DNA from: Closterium sp. NIES-65 | Lineage: Eukaryota; Streptophyta; Zygnematophyceae; Desmidiales; Closteriaceae | Assembly (NCBI GenBank): GCA_948144175.1 | Contig: CANXME010002327.1 | Location: 558,001 to 622,000 of the forward strand | Reading direction: 5' to 3' | DNA: 64,000 nt | Part shown: one piece after another, positions 43,674-54,761 of the stretch | Layout of the letters: each line of letters starts with the position of its first letter | Position numbering within the stretch: position 1 is the stretch's first letter | Notes under the pieces: model-generated | The model's input: only the letters and a program-made list of their open reading frames with translations | The model's database searches: none | What the model was told of the DNA's origin: nothing | Translations under genes and position numbers: made by a program

Positions 43674-43917
43674 ACGCGGTCGACCATGCTGCGCTGGAAG
43701 TCGACCAGCAGCTTTGCTAGGTCTGATGTAGCCTTGCATGCCAACTTTGTTGCTATCATTCTGAATCCTTGTTCTCAACTCTTGCTAGTGAAACTCTTGC
43801 GGTTTTGCCCCGTGAATCCACAAGTGCTAGTGAACAACTAAGGAACGAACGCAAAGATCACACGAGCACCCGTGCCTAGCCTGTAGTCTAGCTTCCGTTG
43901 CTGAAGTTATGTCTGCA
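43674..43917 (+). repeat. H0 3' LTR, right piece
   Basis: Begins with E6's TSD copy, then continues the H0 LTR (GTCGACCATGCTGCGCTGG to GTTATGTCTGCA). It aligns with 10878-11163 up to TCTGCA, where similarity ends. Confidence 0.82.
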
Positions 43918-44155
43918 GTTTGTACAATAGAAGAGAATTGCAATGACTTTATATTGAAACAGCTGTGATGATAGGGTAAGACCGACCTAGACCCGGTGGA
44001 GGACCTCGGTTGAAGGTTAGTCACAATTATGGGTTCAGATGTGATGAAAAAGGTAGGGGGTGATTTTGGAAAAGTTAGGGACAACCCACTCTGATGCGAA
44101 AATAATACATTGTAAAACCATAGCCGTTTTTCTCTCATGATAAACTAGTTATCAC
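43918..44155. other. Non-repetitive flank between H0 and E7
   Basis: AT-richer DNA unlike the elements, ending in ATCAC (44151-44155), the left TSD of E7. No gene or recognised repeat seen. It continues at 51692. Confidence 0.6.
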
Positions 44156-44287
44156 TGTCAGAACATATAGCTTTTGCATATTGTGTAGGCTATAGTGGGG
44201 TAGCCCATAAGGGGTACAACCCAACTAGGGTTAGTACTTGTACTCACTTCATTCATAGTTCATTGATTCTTTGCTCAACTTTTCTCA
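44156..44287 (+). repeat. E7 5' LTR (132 bp)
   Basis: TGTCAGAACATATAGC to GCTCAACTTTTCTCA. Differs from the 3' copy by about six substitutions and a 2-bp indel. Confidence 0.93.
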
Positions 44288-44316
44288 TGGTATCGAGCAG
44301 GTTCCCCTGTGGGAAC
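44288..44316 (+). other. E7 primer-binding site and post-PBS hairpin
   Basis: TGGTATCGAGCAGG (44288-44301), then perfect stem GTTCCC-CTGT-GGGAAC (44301-44316). A CCTAGGGCCCATCAC box follows. Confidence 0.8.
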
Positions 44317-45367
44317 TTTGCCTAGGGCCCATCACTTCGAAAACTTTTTTTCCTGCCCGAAGCGCGCTCATCCCGAGTCGCGCCTCGGGCTTTAACCTCT
44401 ATGAGCCGCCCTAGCGGCCTTCCCTCCCCTAGCGGCCCCGCCGCCCTACTGTCGCGGCCCCGCCGCCCTACTTTTGCGGCCCAGCCGCCCTGCTTTAACG
44501 GCCCCGCCGCCCCACCCTACTGTCGCGGCCCCGCAGCCTCCACTTTGCGGCCCCGCCGCCCTGCTTTAGCGGCCCCACCACCCTACGGTCGCGGCCCTGC
44601 CACCCCACTTAGCGGCCCCGCCGCCCTGCCTTAGCGGCCCCGCCGCACTACTGTCGCGGCCCCGCCGCCCCACTTTGCGGCCCCGCCGCCCTACACCTGC
44701 GGCCCCGCCGCCCTACTCTACCGGCCCCGCCGCCCTACTGTTGCGGCCCCACTGCCCGTCTGCTGCGGCCCCGCCGCCCTACACCTGCGACCCCGCCGCC
44801 CTACTTCACGGGCCCCACCGCCCTACTCTACTGGCCCTGCCGCTCTACTGCTGCGGCCCCGCCGCCCTACACCTGCGGCCCCGCCGCCCAACTTCACGGG
44901 CCCCGCCGCCCTACTCTGCCGGCCCCGCCGCCCTACTACAAAGGGCCCCGCCGCCCGTCTGCTGTGGCCCCGCCGCTCTCCCCTCCTGCCGCGCCGCCCG
45001 AGCCGCCGACCGCCGCACCACCCTGTAGCGCGCACCCGAGCAGCCGACTGCCGCGCCGCCCAGTACCGGAGGAGCCGAGCCGCCCTGCCGCCAAGCCGCC
45101 CGGCCGCCCACCAGCCGAGGCGCCGTGCAGCCGAGCCGCCCAGCAGCCGAGCCGCCCAGCCGCCGAGCCGCCGAGCCGCCCAGTCGCCTAGCCGCCCAGC
45201 CGCCCAGCCGCCGAGCCGCCCAGCAGCCGAGCCGCCCCGCAGCCGAGCCGTCGAGCCGCCGAGCCGCCCTACAGCCGAGCCGCCCGACCTGCCCTGTCCG
45301 GTGAGCAGAGCCCCACTGTCACTGCGTGCCCTTCCCCTACTGCTTGCACTGCTAGTCTATCGTCGTC
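44317..45367 (+). repeat. E7 leader: GC-rich minisatellite
   Basis: About 44400-44990: tandem GCGGCCCCGCCGCCCTACTG-like units of 18-24 bp. About 45060-45290: GAGCCGCCCAGCAGCC units. Frames here are composition effects; no gene seen. Confidence 0.8.
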
Positions 45368-48300
45368 ATGGCTACCCCTAGCGTCCTAGCTTTTGACGCT
45401 GAGGGTCGAGCCATTGACTTTGAGGTCTGGGTCGACGACCTGCAGCTGTTCTTACAGTGCGATAGGGCGGACGGCCTTTCTCTCTTTGACCTCACCTCTG
45501 GCGCCTCTCGTGCCCCTGCTGCTGATGCTGACGCCACTGTTCGCTCTCAGTGGACCACCCGCGATGCTGCTGCACGTCTTGCCGTGCGTCGCCACCTGCC
45601 TACCACTGAGAGCGCGCACTTTAGTCAGTACAAGAGTGCTCAGACCTTGTACGACGCTGTAGTTGCGCGCTACTCTTCCCCTACCACTGCTACACTGAGC
45701 CGCCTCATGCTACCGTACCTCTTCCCCGACCTTGCTGCCTTTCCTACAGTCGCTGACCTCATTACACACCTCCGCACTAGTGACACTCGCTACCGCGCCG
45801 CGCTTCCTGCTGAGTTCTGCGCCAAGAACCCCCCCCCCCCCCCCCCCCCTTGTACATCACTCTCTATTACATAGTCACACGCCTCCCTGACTCCCTTCGC
45901 GTAGTCAGGGACCACTTCCTCTCAGTCTATCCCACCACTCTCACTGTTGACCTCCTCGAGAAGGCCCTCCTGGCGGCGGAGAAGAGCATCGTCGCTGTAG
46001 GAGCCTCTCGTGGTGACCCTCGCACCCCCATCTTTGAGGGGTGTTCTCCTTCCCCCCTGCTGCCCTCTGTTGCCTCTGCTGCTGCTGCCGACCTGCTTGG
46101 TCTTGAGTCAATCGGCGCGGCGTCTGCCCCTAGCGGGAGACGCCGCCCTGGCAAGGGCAAGGGGGGCAAGGGCGCGATGGAGGTGGCAGTGGAGGCGGCG
46201 GAGGGAGTGGGGGTGGCGGTGGGAGTGGTGGCGGGGGTGGTGGTGGTGGTGGCGGCAGCGGAGGCGGAGGCAGTGGCGGCGGCAGCGGTGGGAGCGGAGG
46301 CGGCGGTGGTGGCGGAGGTGGAGGCGGCGGTGGCGGAGGGGGTGGAGCTGGTCGGGGTGGTGCCCCGCAGCGGAGCGGCTCTGGTGGTGGTCAGCGCCAG
46401 AAGCAGCAGCAGCAGAAGCAGTGTTCTCGGGACATCCCCCCGCCTCACCAGCCCCGTGAGTGGTACACGCAGCGTCAGCGTGGTGGGGGTTTTGGTCCGT
46501 GCACCTACGTCCTTCGTTCCGGCGACCGCGCGGGTGAGCAGTGTGGGGGTGCCCACCCCACCCAGCGCTGCTTTGGCCGCCTGACGGACGCTTGGCGTCA
46601 GCAGTTCCCCGAGGCTAGTGAGATTCCCCGCTGGGGAGAGCTGTCTAGGGCTGGCGTAGCTATCTTTGATCTTGACTTTGATGCTATCCTTGCTGCCATG
46701 TATGTTGTGACCATTAGTGATGAGGGTGACTGTTACCGGTGTTTCCCGCCCGACCCGGGCATTGGTACTGCTGCGCTAGGTGCTTGTGAGGCTGCTGCTC
46801 TAGGTGCCAGCGCGTCTGCGCCCTCAGGTACTGGTGAGGCTGCGCTCTCAGGTACCGCGTCTGCTTCGGCCTCCCTCACCTTCACACTTGACTCAGGGGC
46901 TTCTCGCTCCTTCTTTCGTGACCGCACCACACTCACGCCGCTTGGTCGGCCGGTTGCGGTCTCCCTAGCAGACCCCTCTGGGGGTCCTGTCCTCTCTAAC
47001 TTCTCCACTGTTCTCCCGTGTCCGGCTGCCCCCTCGGGCACCTTGTCTGGTCTGTACCTCCCCTCGTTCTCGACGAACTTGGTGAGTGGTGCTGACCTGC
47101 AGGATGCGGGGGCTCACCAGTTTACTCCTGCGAGTCAGCGGGTGACCCACTGCTCGGACGCCCGCACAGGCCGACACCTGGCCACGTTTTTGCGTCGGCT
47201 GGGGTCGAGTCTCTACACCCTGACCACTGAGTCTCCTCCTGTCCCTGTGTCTGGCCAGGTAGCTGCGTCGGGTCAGGTGTTTGCTGCTGCGTCCAGGTCT
47301 GGTCCTGAGTCTGCCCCCTGTTCGTGTCGCCTCCTGTTTCATGAGACTCTTATGTGGCACCACCGTCTTGGCCACCCCTCCCTGCCTCGTCTGCGGGGCA
47401 TGGCTTCCCGTGTCCTTGTCTCTGGTCTCCCCCGGTCTCTCCCTCCCCTTCCTTCGGGGCCAGGACCTTCCTGTGTCCCCTGTGTCGAGGGGCGGCTCCG
47501 GACTGCCCCTCACTCCTCCCTGTTTCCCCCGACAGAGGCTCCTCCGCAGACGCTTCACATGGACGTGTGGGGCCCGGCCCGCGTCTGTGGACAGGGTCAC
47601 GAGCGCTACTTCCTGCTGGTGGTTGACGACTACTCGCGTTACACCATAGTCTTGTGCTTGCGTAGCAAGGGTGACGTCACTAAGGTGTTGATCGACTGGA
47701 TCCGCGCAGCTCGTCTCCAGCTCAGGAGGAGCTTCGGCTCGGACTTTCCTGTTCTGCGTCTGCACTCTCACCGAGGTGGAGAGTTCTCCTCTGGCCTTCT
47801 GCGAGCCTACAGTCGTGCACGAGGCATCCGCCAGACCTTTACGCTTCCGGACTCTCCACAGCAAAATGGGATTGCTGAGCGCCGCATTGGCATGGTCATG
47901 GACGTCGCTCGTACGTCCATGATGCATGCGGCTGCCCCCCATTTTCTGTGGTTGTTTGCGGTTTGGTACGCGGCGCATCAGATCAACCTTCACCCCAGGG
48001 TCTCCCGTCCGGAGACCTCCCCAGCTCTGCTGTGGACGGGGAAGCTCGGCGATGCATCTGCGTTCCGTGTCTGGGGATCTCGGGCGTTTGTCCGCGACTT
48101 GTCTGCGGACAAGCTGTCCTCTCGTGCTGCTCCCTGTGTCTTGCTCGGCTTCCCCCCTGACGCCCCAGGGTGGCAGTTCTACCACCCCTCCTCTCGTCGT
48201 GTTCTGTCCTCCCAGGACGTCACGTTCGACGAGTCAGTCCCCTTCTACCGCCTCTTCCCCTACCGCACTCCTTCCCTCCCCCCGCCACCGCACTTCCTTG

Positions 48301-51300
48301 TGCCAGGTCCCCCCGCGTTAGACCCCCTCCCCTCTCAGGGTCCTGCCCCTTCAGGTGTGTCCCAGGTAGAAGCAGTTGAGCCAGTCGAGGTTGCTGGTGA
48401 CTCTGGTACTGCTGCGGGTGCTGAGCCTGGGGGTGCTGCGCACGTGGGTGCTGAGCCTGGGGGTGCTGAGCCTGGGGGTGCTGAGCCTGGGGTTGCTGAG
48501 CCTGGGGGTGCTGAGCCTGGGGGTGCTGCGCCTGGGGTTGCTGAGTAAGGGGGTGCTGAGCCTGGGGGTGCTGAGTCTGGGGGTGCTGAGTCTGGGGGTA
48601 CTGAGCCTGGGGGTGCTGCGACTGGGGGTGCTAATCCTGAGGGTGCTGAGCCACGGGGTGCTGCGTTTGGAGCTGCTGAGCCTGGAGTTGCGGACCCTGC
48701 GGCCACTGGACCACCCCTTGTGGTGTCTGGCGGTGTGGGGCCTGGAGGTTCTCCTGGTGCTTCGTCTCGGCGGGAGCCACTCTCTCCACAGAAGCTGCGC
48801 GAGTAGTTTGCTCGCCGCTGGAGGCGTACTGCTGGAGCTGGAGCTTCTTCGGCCGCTGAGGGTACTTGTGGCCTCGGTCCCGGAGCTGCAGGGCCTTCGG
48901 ATCCGCCTGGAGCTGCAGAGGGTGTTGGTGCTGAGACTGCTGCTGTGCTTCCTGGCGGTGGTCCTGCTGCATGTGCTGCTGGTGCTGGTGGAGGTCCTGC
49001 AGCTGGAGGTTCTGTTGGCGCTGGTGCTGCCGCTAAGGGTGCTGGTGCTGTCCCTACTGTGTCTGGAGTTGCTGCGCGGCCTCGGCCGTGCTTCGTTCCG
49101 CTCCTACAGCAGGTTCTTGGTCTTTCTCCTCCTGTAGAGTGTCCACCACCTGTCCAGTCACAGTCACAGTTAGAGCCCGCCTCCCCACTTCCTGCTCCCT
49201 CTCCCTACACTGGTCCTACTGGAGGTCTTGCTGAGCGTCGTGAGCCTGCGTCTCGTCCCGCGCCGCCTCTTTGTGCTGCTCGCGCTAGTGGTCGCGGTTC
49301 ACGTCAGCGTCCTCCTCCTGTCCCTGGCATGCACCGGATGTCTCTGCGTCTGTCCACTGCTCCTCGGCGTGTCACTTTGCCTTCTCCTCCTACGTCCTCT
49401 CTTCCTGCGCTTGCCGACCCAGAGTCGGACTCTCTTTGTGCTACCAGTTCTACTTTCACGCGTCTCCTTGCTAGTGTCATCACTGACCCCTCTTTTGAGA
49501 CCACTGCTGCGTCTGCTCTTGTTGCTGAGCTCTTCGACTTTGCTGCTCGCTATCGTCTAGACTACGCTGCCAGTCTTGTTGCTGAGTCTGGGTCTGTCTG
49601 TCCTCCGTCCGTCGGGGGTGAGTGTGCTCTTGGCACGGACGTCCTTGAGGACAGGCAGGAGGAGTTCCAGTGTCTGGCAGCTGCTTCACCTCAACTCGCG
49701 TCCGTACTGCTTGCCCCTGAGGGAGACCCGGATGCACTAGACATCCCGACTCCGCGCTCTTACGCGGAGGCCGTAGAGGGTCCCTACTCCTCTCAGTGGC
49801 AGGCAGCTATGGATGCAAAGATGGCTTCATGGAAGTCCACAGGCACCTACGTTGACGCAGTTCCCCCTCCTGGGGCGAACATCGTCAATGGCATGTGGAT
49901 CTTCAGGGTGAAGCGGCCGCCATGTTCTCCAGCTGTCTTCAAGGCGCGGTACGTGGCTCGTGGCTTCAGTCAGTGGCAGGGAGTTGACTACTTTCAGACC
50001 TTCTCTCCCACCCCGAAGATGACCACTCTTCGGGTGCTGCTACACATAGCTGCTCAGCGTGACTACGAGCTGCACTCCCTTGACTTCAGCACTGTTTCCT
50101 TGCAAGGTAGCCTGCACGAGGAGATATGGCTGCGCCGTCCACTTGGCTTCACTGGGACTTTCCCTCCTGGCACCCAGTGGAGCCTCCGACGGCCAGTCTA
50201 CGGTCTCCTCCAGGCACCGCGCTAGTGGCACGACACACTGAGGACTACGCTTGCGGCTCTTGGGTTTGCTCCCTCTACTGCTGACCCGTCGTTGTTTCTG
50301 CGCACCGACACCTCTCTGCCGCCGTTCTACATCCTCGTGTACGTCGACGACTTGGTCTTTGCCACAGCTGACACTGATGGACTCGCCTACGTGAAGTCCG
50401 AGCTGCAGAAGAGACACACGTGCACATACCTGGGTGAACTGCGCAGCTATCTTGGCTTGCAGATCACCCGGGACAGAGCACAGCGCACCACTACCCTGAC
50501 TCAGTCACACATGGTGCAGCAAGTCCTTCAGCGCTTCGGCTTCACGTACTCCTCGCCTCAGGCCACTCCTCTGCCTACTCGCCACTCGCTCTCAGCTCTG
50601 CCTTCGGATGAGTCCGTAGAGTCGAGTGGCCCGTACCCAGAGCTTGTTGGCTGCCTCATGTACCTGATGACGTGCACTCGACCTGACCTTGCATACCCTC
50701 TTAGCATTCTTGCGCGCTATGTTGCTCCTGGGAGACACCGACCAGAGCACATGGCTGAAGCGAAGAGGGTGTTGCGCTACTTGTGCAGTACGTCGGGCAT
50801 GGGGCTAGTGCTTGGAGGGCGGAGTCCAGTGGTCCTCACTGGGCACGCGGACGCGTCTTGGGCTGACGACCAGGCTACTCAGTGGTCCTCAGAGGGTTAC
50901 ACCTTCAGTCTTGGTTCCGGCTCTGTTTCGTGGCGGGCTACTCGCTCGTTTTCTGTTCTCGGCTCCTGTTGTGAGGCTGAGATCTACGCCGGGGCCATGG
51001 CTGCTCAGGAGCTTCGTTGGCTCACCTACCTGCTGACTGGCCTTGGAGAGCCGCCTCGTTCTCCTCTAGTGCTGTACGTAGACAACAAGGCCATGTTGGC
51101 CTTGTGTCGAGAGCAGCGCCTTGAGCACAGAACGAAGCACATTGCTCTCCGCTACTTTCTTGCTCGTGAGCTGCAGCAGCGTGGTCAGTTGCAACTTGCG
51201 TACGTGGCCTCTGAGGCCAATACTGCTGATGTTTTCACCAAGGCACTTCCGCCTTGTGATCATCAGCGCTTCTGCACTCAGCTAGGACTTGTACGTGTCT

Positions 51301-51323
51301 TACCTCACTTGCTCACCTCTTGA
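45368..51323 (+). pseudogene. E7 gag-pol polyprotein (Copia), two gag frameshifts, three pol stops
   Basis: ATG 45368 (MATPSVLAFDAEG). Capsid runs into a 21-C tract (45829-45849) that shifts frame, and the Met after it is TTG. A second shift (deletion near 46176) falls at the start of the poly-Gly linker (46190-46350). From there one frame carries the knuckle CTYVLRSGDRAGEQC..H....C (46500-46573), protease DSGAS near 46890, integrase, AEPGG linker (48400-48700), RT with YVDD (50340-50351) and RNase H, ending TGA 51321-51323. Stops in this frame: TAA 48546, TAG near 48804 (Trp), TAG 50223. Integrase HSDRGGEF reads HSHRGGEF (CAC at 47769), which removes the second catalytic Asp. Frames 46698-48548, 48945-50225 and 50292-51323 are otherwise open. 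Confidence 0.92.
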
Positions 51324-51341
51324 TCTTTCTTGTCCTCTTCC

Positions 51342-51366
51342 ATATATATATATATATATATATATA
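51342..51366. repeat. (TA)n microsatellite in the E7 3' UTR
   Basis: About 12 TA dinucleotides just after the gag-pol terminator. Shorter TA tracts occupy the same place in E2, E4 and E5. Confidence 0.85.
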
Positions 51367-51545
51367 CCTGCTCTTGCTTGTTTAGTGTTATATATATATA
51401 TGTGCACTTCTGCATGTGAACTGGCCTTGTGGCCTTGACTTTGTGCTCGGACTGTGTGGTGACTTTGCGATCCACCCTGAGCTTGCTTTGCTTTGCTTTT
51501 CCTTGCTTGACTGGTCTTGTGACCCCTTGTTCTCCCCCACTTTGC

Positions 51546-51686
51546 CTATGGGGGTGTGTCAGAACATATAGCTTTTGCATATTGTGTAGGCTATAGTGGG
51601 GTAGCCTATAAGGGGTACAACTCAATTAGGGTTAGTACTTGTACTCACTCATCATAGTTCATTCATTCATTGCTCAACTTTTCTCA
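51546..51686 (+). repeat. E7 polypurine tract and 3' LTR
   Basis: CTATGGGGGTG (51546-51556), then LTR 51557-51686, then TSD ATCAC. Confidence 0.93.
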
Positions 51687-51691
51687 ATCAC

Positions 51692-52002
51692 TGATCTGGT
51701 AGTGACCTCCATAATGTCAATTTTTGTAAAGACGTGGACAATGCACACAGTTTGTAGGCATCGTGACGGTTAACTTTATTTTATTTTCACTTGGCCGATC
51801 GCATGATAGTCAATGCACATGCAAAAAACCCACTGTTAAGTTCTCTGTAGACAATTTCTGTATTGCTGAGGGTGATAAGCTCTTGTGAATTATAATTTTC
51901 CTCACACATAAAATCCAGTTTCTTTTTTCATATATCAATCAATAGCTATGATATGCCAGTTGGAATTGTAACCAATGTTTTAAATAAATGCTAGGGTTTT
52001 GC
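51692..52002. other. Non-repetitive flank between E7 and S1
   Basis: AT-rich DNA continuous with 43918-44155 before E7 inserted. No coding signal seen. Ends in TTTGC (51998-52002), the left TSD of S1. Confidence 0.6.
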
Positions 52003-52210
52003 TGTTAACGAGAGTTGGCCTCGTTCTCGCTTGGGCGGAGCTAACGTCATGGTCGGATGTTCAGGAGGTGCAGCCGACCGTCTGCATTCGGCGACGCCGA
52101 GTTGGGCGAGTAGGTCGACGGACTTGGTCGAGCAGTACATGGCCGATACAAAGCCGCCAACGACGAGAGCCGATGGCCGACTTCGATGGGTGGTCGACGA
52201 AGGGACTCGT

Positions 52211-52982
52211 TGTTGGATGCACGTCATTCTGAGTGCATGTCATCCTAACGTCCTGCCGAGTGCTCGTGCTATTTGTGCTTGCATGATTTGCATGAGCGTA
52301 TGTCATTGTGCATGGCTGTTGGATATTATCTTCTCTGTGTTTTTCTCCAAGTTTAAATGCTTGATCATGCAGGAGAAATCCAGAGCTTTCCAACGATACC
52401 AAGATCACCTTATTCCGACCAAGATCGCCCAAGTTACAAGATTTCCAAGATTTGGATTTCTTATTACCTTTTGGGGTTATATCTAATTTGGGTGATTACT
52501 TGGGACATGACTATAAAGGGATCTTTGGTTGGGTGGTTAGGAAGGTAACTTTGACTTTTGGATTGGGGTGGCTAGAAGTTTCTAGCATGGGTTGCAAATG
52601 TTGCAACACCTAGGCAAAATCCAACTAGATTGGATTTTGCATGTGACACCACAAGGACCTCATGATGAGGGTTGCATCCTTACTGCTAGGAAGGTTCTTA
52701 CCATCCTTCCCTAGCTCTTGGAGAACCCCTTCCCTCTCATGGTTCTCTTGGAGGTTCCCAACTCCAACTTCCTATGCCTTAATGCTTGTACTTCCTCTAC
52801 CATTCTAGTCATGCGGCTGCTGGACGTTTTTACTTGGTTCTCACTCTATAGACCATCTTAACGACTGATTCAACTTGGAGATGGTAGCTAAGCCTAAGGC
52901 GCAACTTCCTACTGAACGGATTTGCGTTTAGTTGAGTAATGAGTTCGTCGTAAGCTCTCAAAGTGACGGATCCTGAACAACA
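52211..52982 (+). repeat. E8 5' LTR (772 bp)
   Basis: TGTTGGATGCACG to ATCCTGAACAACA; 5-bp terminal inverted repeat TGTTG/CAACA. Contains a TATA-like ACTATAAAGGG (52509-52519), partly deleted in the 3' copy. Confidence 0.93.
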
Positions 52983-52984
52983 AG

Positions 52985-52999
52985 TGGTATCAGAGCGGG
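52985..52999 (+). other. E8 primer-binding site
   Basis: TGGTATCAGAGCGGG, the standard plant Copia site complementary to initiator Met-tRNA, two bases after the LTR. Confidence 0.9.
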
Positions 53000-53218
53000 T
53001 AGTCGACTTTGAGATGACAAATCGTGGTTAATTCCCAACCAATGTTGTCCAGTGAGACCATTTTCTAGTAGCTCGGCGTGCGAAGTTTCGATTGGTGGTC
53101 GAAACGCGTTCTAATTCGAAGTATCCAGTCCGCGACCGTGATTTTTGTAGAATCAAAATTTCTGGCAGAATTCTCCCCAAACGATTTCTCAAGTTTCCAC
53201 TGTTCATAAGGCCTCAAT

Positions 53219-54752
53219 ATGGTTGGTACGAACTCCGGAGGTGTTAGTGGCGAGATGGATAGAAGTAGAGAGGCTGGAGAGCAGGGGGGAATTGCTGGTG
53301 GAGGAGTGGGGACTCACCAACCAGCCAACCCTACGCTACCTACTTCTTCTACACCATCTTCTACTACCGTGGATCTTATGAAAGCTTTCTCTATTGAGAA
53401 ATTAATGGGGGAGGACTATGAGCACTGGAGTTTCCGCATGAGGCTGATGTATACCCAATACAAGCTATTGGATTTGGTGGAGGGAAAGGAGAAGATGCCG
53501 GAGGCCGCGGAGCTGAAAGGAGCGTGGATGAAACGATCGTTCGACGCGTACATGCTCATGGTGCAAGCGGTGGGCGGACGGCAACTTGACCACATCAAGG
53601 ACCTCTTGGGTGATCCAGAGTATGGCCCCAAGGCTTGGAGGAAGCTTCTGGATGTGCCACTCACCGACATATGCTACCGGCATCGTGCTACTCGCGCAGC
53701 GGCTGCGCAACATCAAGTTCGTTGATGGAGAGCCGATGCAACCGGTGTTGGATGAGATGCGCGACATCTTCACGAAGCTCCAAGGAGGCGGTGTGGCGTA
53801 CCCGGAGCTCGTGCAATGCGTGGAGATCGTGATACGGCTGCAGGAGTCGTGGTCTGCCCTTGCGATCAACCTCAACTCCCAACAACCCCAATGGAGCGTG
53901 GATTACATTCGCGCGCGCATCCTAGAGGAGGACCTGCGGCGGCGGAGTCTGGAGCGCTCGGAGGAGGGGCCTGGCTATGGAGTTGGAGGTGGAAAGAGTA
54001 GCTTCAAGAAGAAGTGGAAGGGCAAGAATAAGGATAACCCTAAGGAGGATGGCGGCGGGGGTCAAGGGGAGGTGTGCTTCTACTGCAAGAAGCGCGGACA
54101 TCGTTGGCGGAAGTGCTACCAACGACCCAAGGATTGGACCCCGCCTTCATCAAGCAACCAGCGTGGTGGCACAAGGAGTGGGGGAGTCATGGGAGCTAGT
54201 GGAGAGGAGAAGGATGAGGAGAAAGGCGGCAAATCTGAGGAGCGGAAGGCCGGGTTCTTCTTCTTCATGAACGAAGGCGCAACCGACCACGCTATGGCTG
54301 CCAAGGTTCTCCTACACCCCCTCACCCATTGGGTGATTGACTCCGGGAGCTCTTGGCACATGACTCCCCGTGCGGACCTACTTGATGAGATTCAGCCCGC
54401 ACCCATCTCTACAGTCACATCCGCGACGGGCGCAAAGGCCAAGGTCATGGGCATGGGATGCGCCAAGTTCATGGGAGCGGATGGAGAGCTCGTGGGGCTG
54501 AAGAACGTGCTGTGGGTGCCGGACTTGTGCGCGAACCTGATATCTACCGGCCGATTGGGAGATGCGGGTGTGAACACCGAGACGATTGGCTCGGAGCGCT
54601 ATCGTGCCTACAACGATGAGCGCCTCATTTGGGACCTGCAGTGGAAGAGAGATGTCCACAAGCGGATGTGGCAGATCCCGGTCCTCCCTTGGCAGAAATC
54701 GGGCAAGGCGGCAGCGGCGGCATCTATGGAGGAGAGCGTCACCGAGGAGTAG
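53219..54752 (+). CDS. E8 Gag and protease, one frameshift
   Basis: ATG 53219 (MVGTNSGGVSGEMD). The Gag domain includes FSIEKLMGEDYEHWSFRMRL and KAWRKLLDV; one frameshift near 53690 separates it from the continuation ALAQRLRNIKF-type region (open frame 53586-54752). The canonical zinc knuckle CFYCKKRGHRWRKC (CX2CX4HX4C, 54077-54118) follows a Lys/Gly-rich stretch. Protease: HWVIDSGSSWHMT (54328-54366). The frame ends at TAG 54750-54752, followed in the same frame by Gln-rich residues and the integrase region, so the TAG lies between protease and integrase. Gag would package RNA and the protease would process the polyprotein. The frameshift makes this copy defective unless it is a single recent change. 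Confidence 0.88.
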
Positions 54753-54761
54753 CAGCAAGGT

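Larger units (their letters stand above)
3183..43917 (+). mobile_element. H0: old Copia element, host of a nested stack (5' end outside window)
   Basis: Pieces in order: 5' LTR 3183-3300 and 10878-11163; PBS and 5' UTR 11164-11472; 5' UTR and gag 18894-19353; gag, RT and RNase H 34226-35915; 3' LTR 36090-36931 and 43679-43917. Each gap is filled by an element with its own 5-bp TSD, and removing E2, E3, E4 and E6 restores collinearity. Between the two LTRs the matching parts align across the E2 junction (AAGCCGC then GACTTTG) and the E6 junction (GGCACGCG then GTCGACC). Internal deletions removed protease, integrase and the RT YVDD box. The part of the 5' LTR before E1, and the left TSD, are outside the window. 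Confidence 0.85.
44156..51686 (+). mobile_element. E7: complete-length Ty1/Copia element, TSD ATCAC
   Basis: 7,531 bp, plus strand. LTRs 44156-44287 (132 bp) and 51557-51686 (130 bp). ATCAC at 44151-44155 and 51687-51691. All modules are present; gag has two frameshifts and pol three stops. Confidence 0.95.

Noticed and set aside
45829..45849. Programmed gag-pol frameshift at the C tract
   Set aside because: The tract lies inside the capsid rather than between gag and pol, and in-frame copies (E2, E3, E5) exist, so slippage mutation is the simpler reading.
46965..48185. A 406-codon antisense frame over E7 integrase (also 22966-23817)
   Set aside because: Antisense of conserved integrase codons with high GC3; it recurs wherever integrase occurs and shows no family resemblance.
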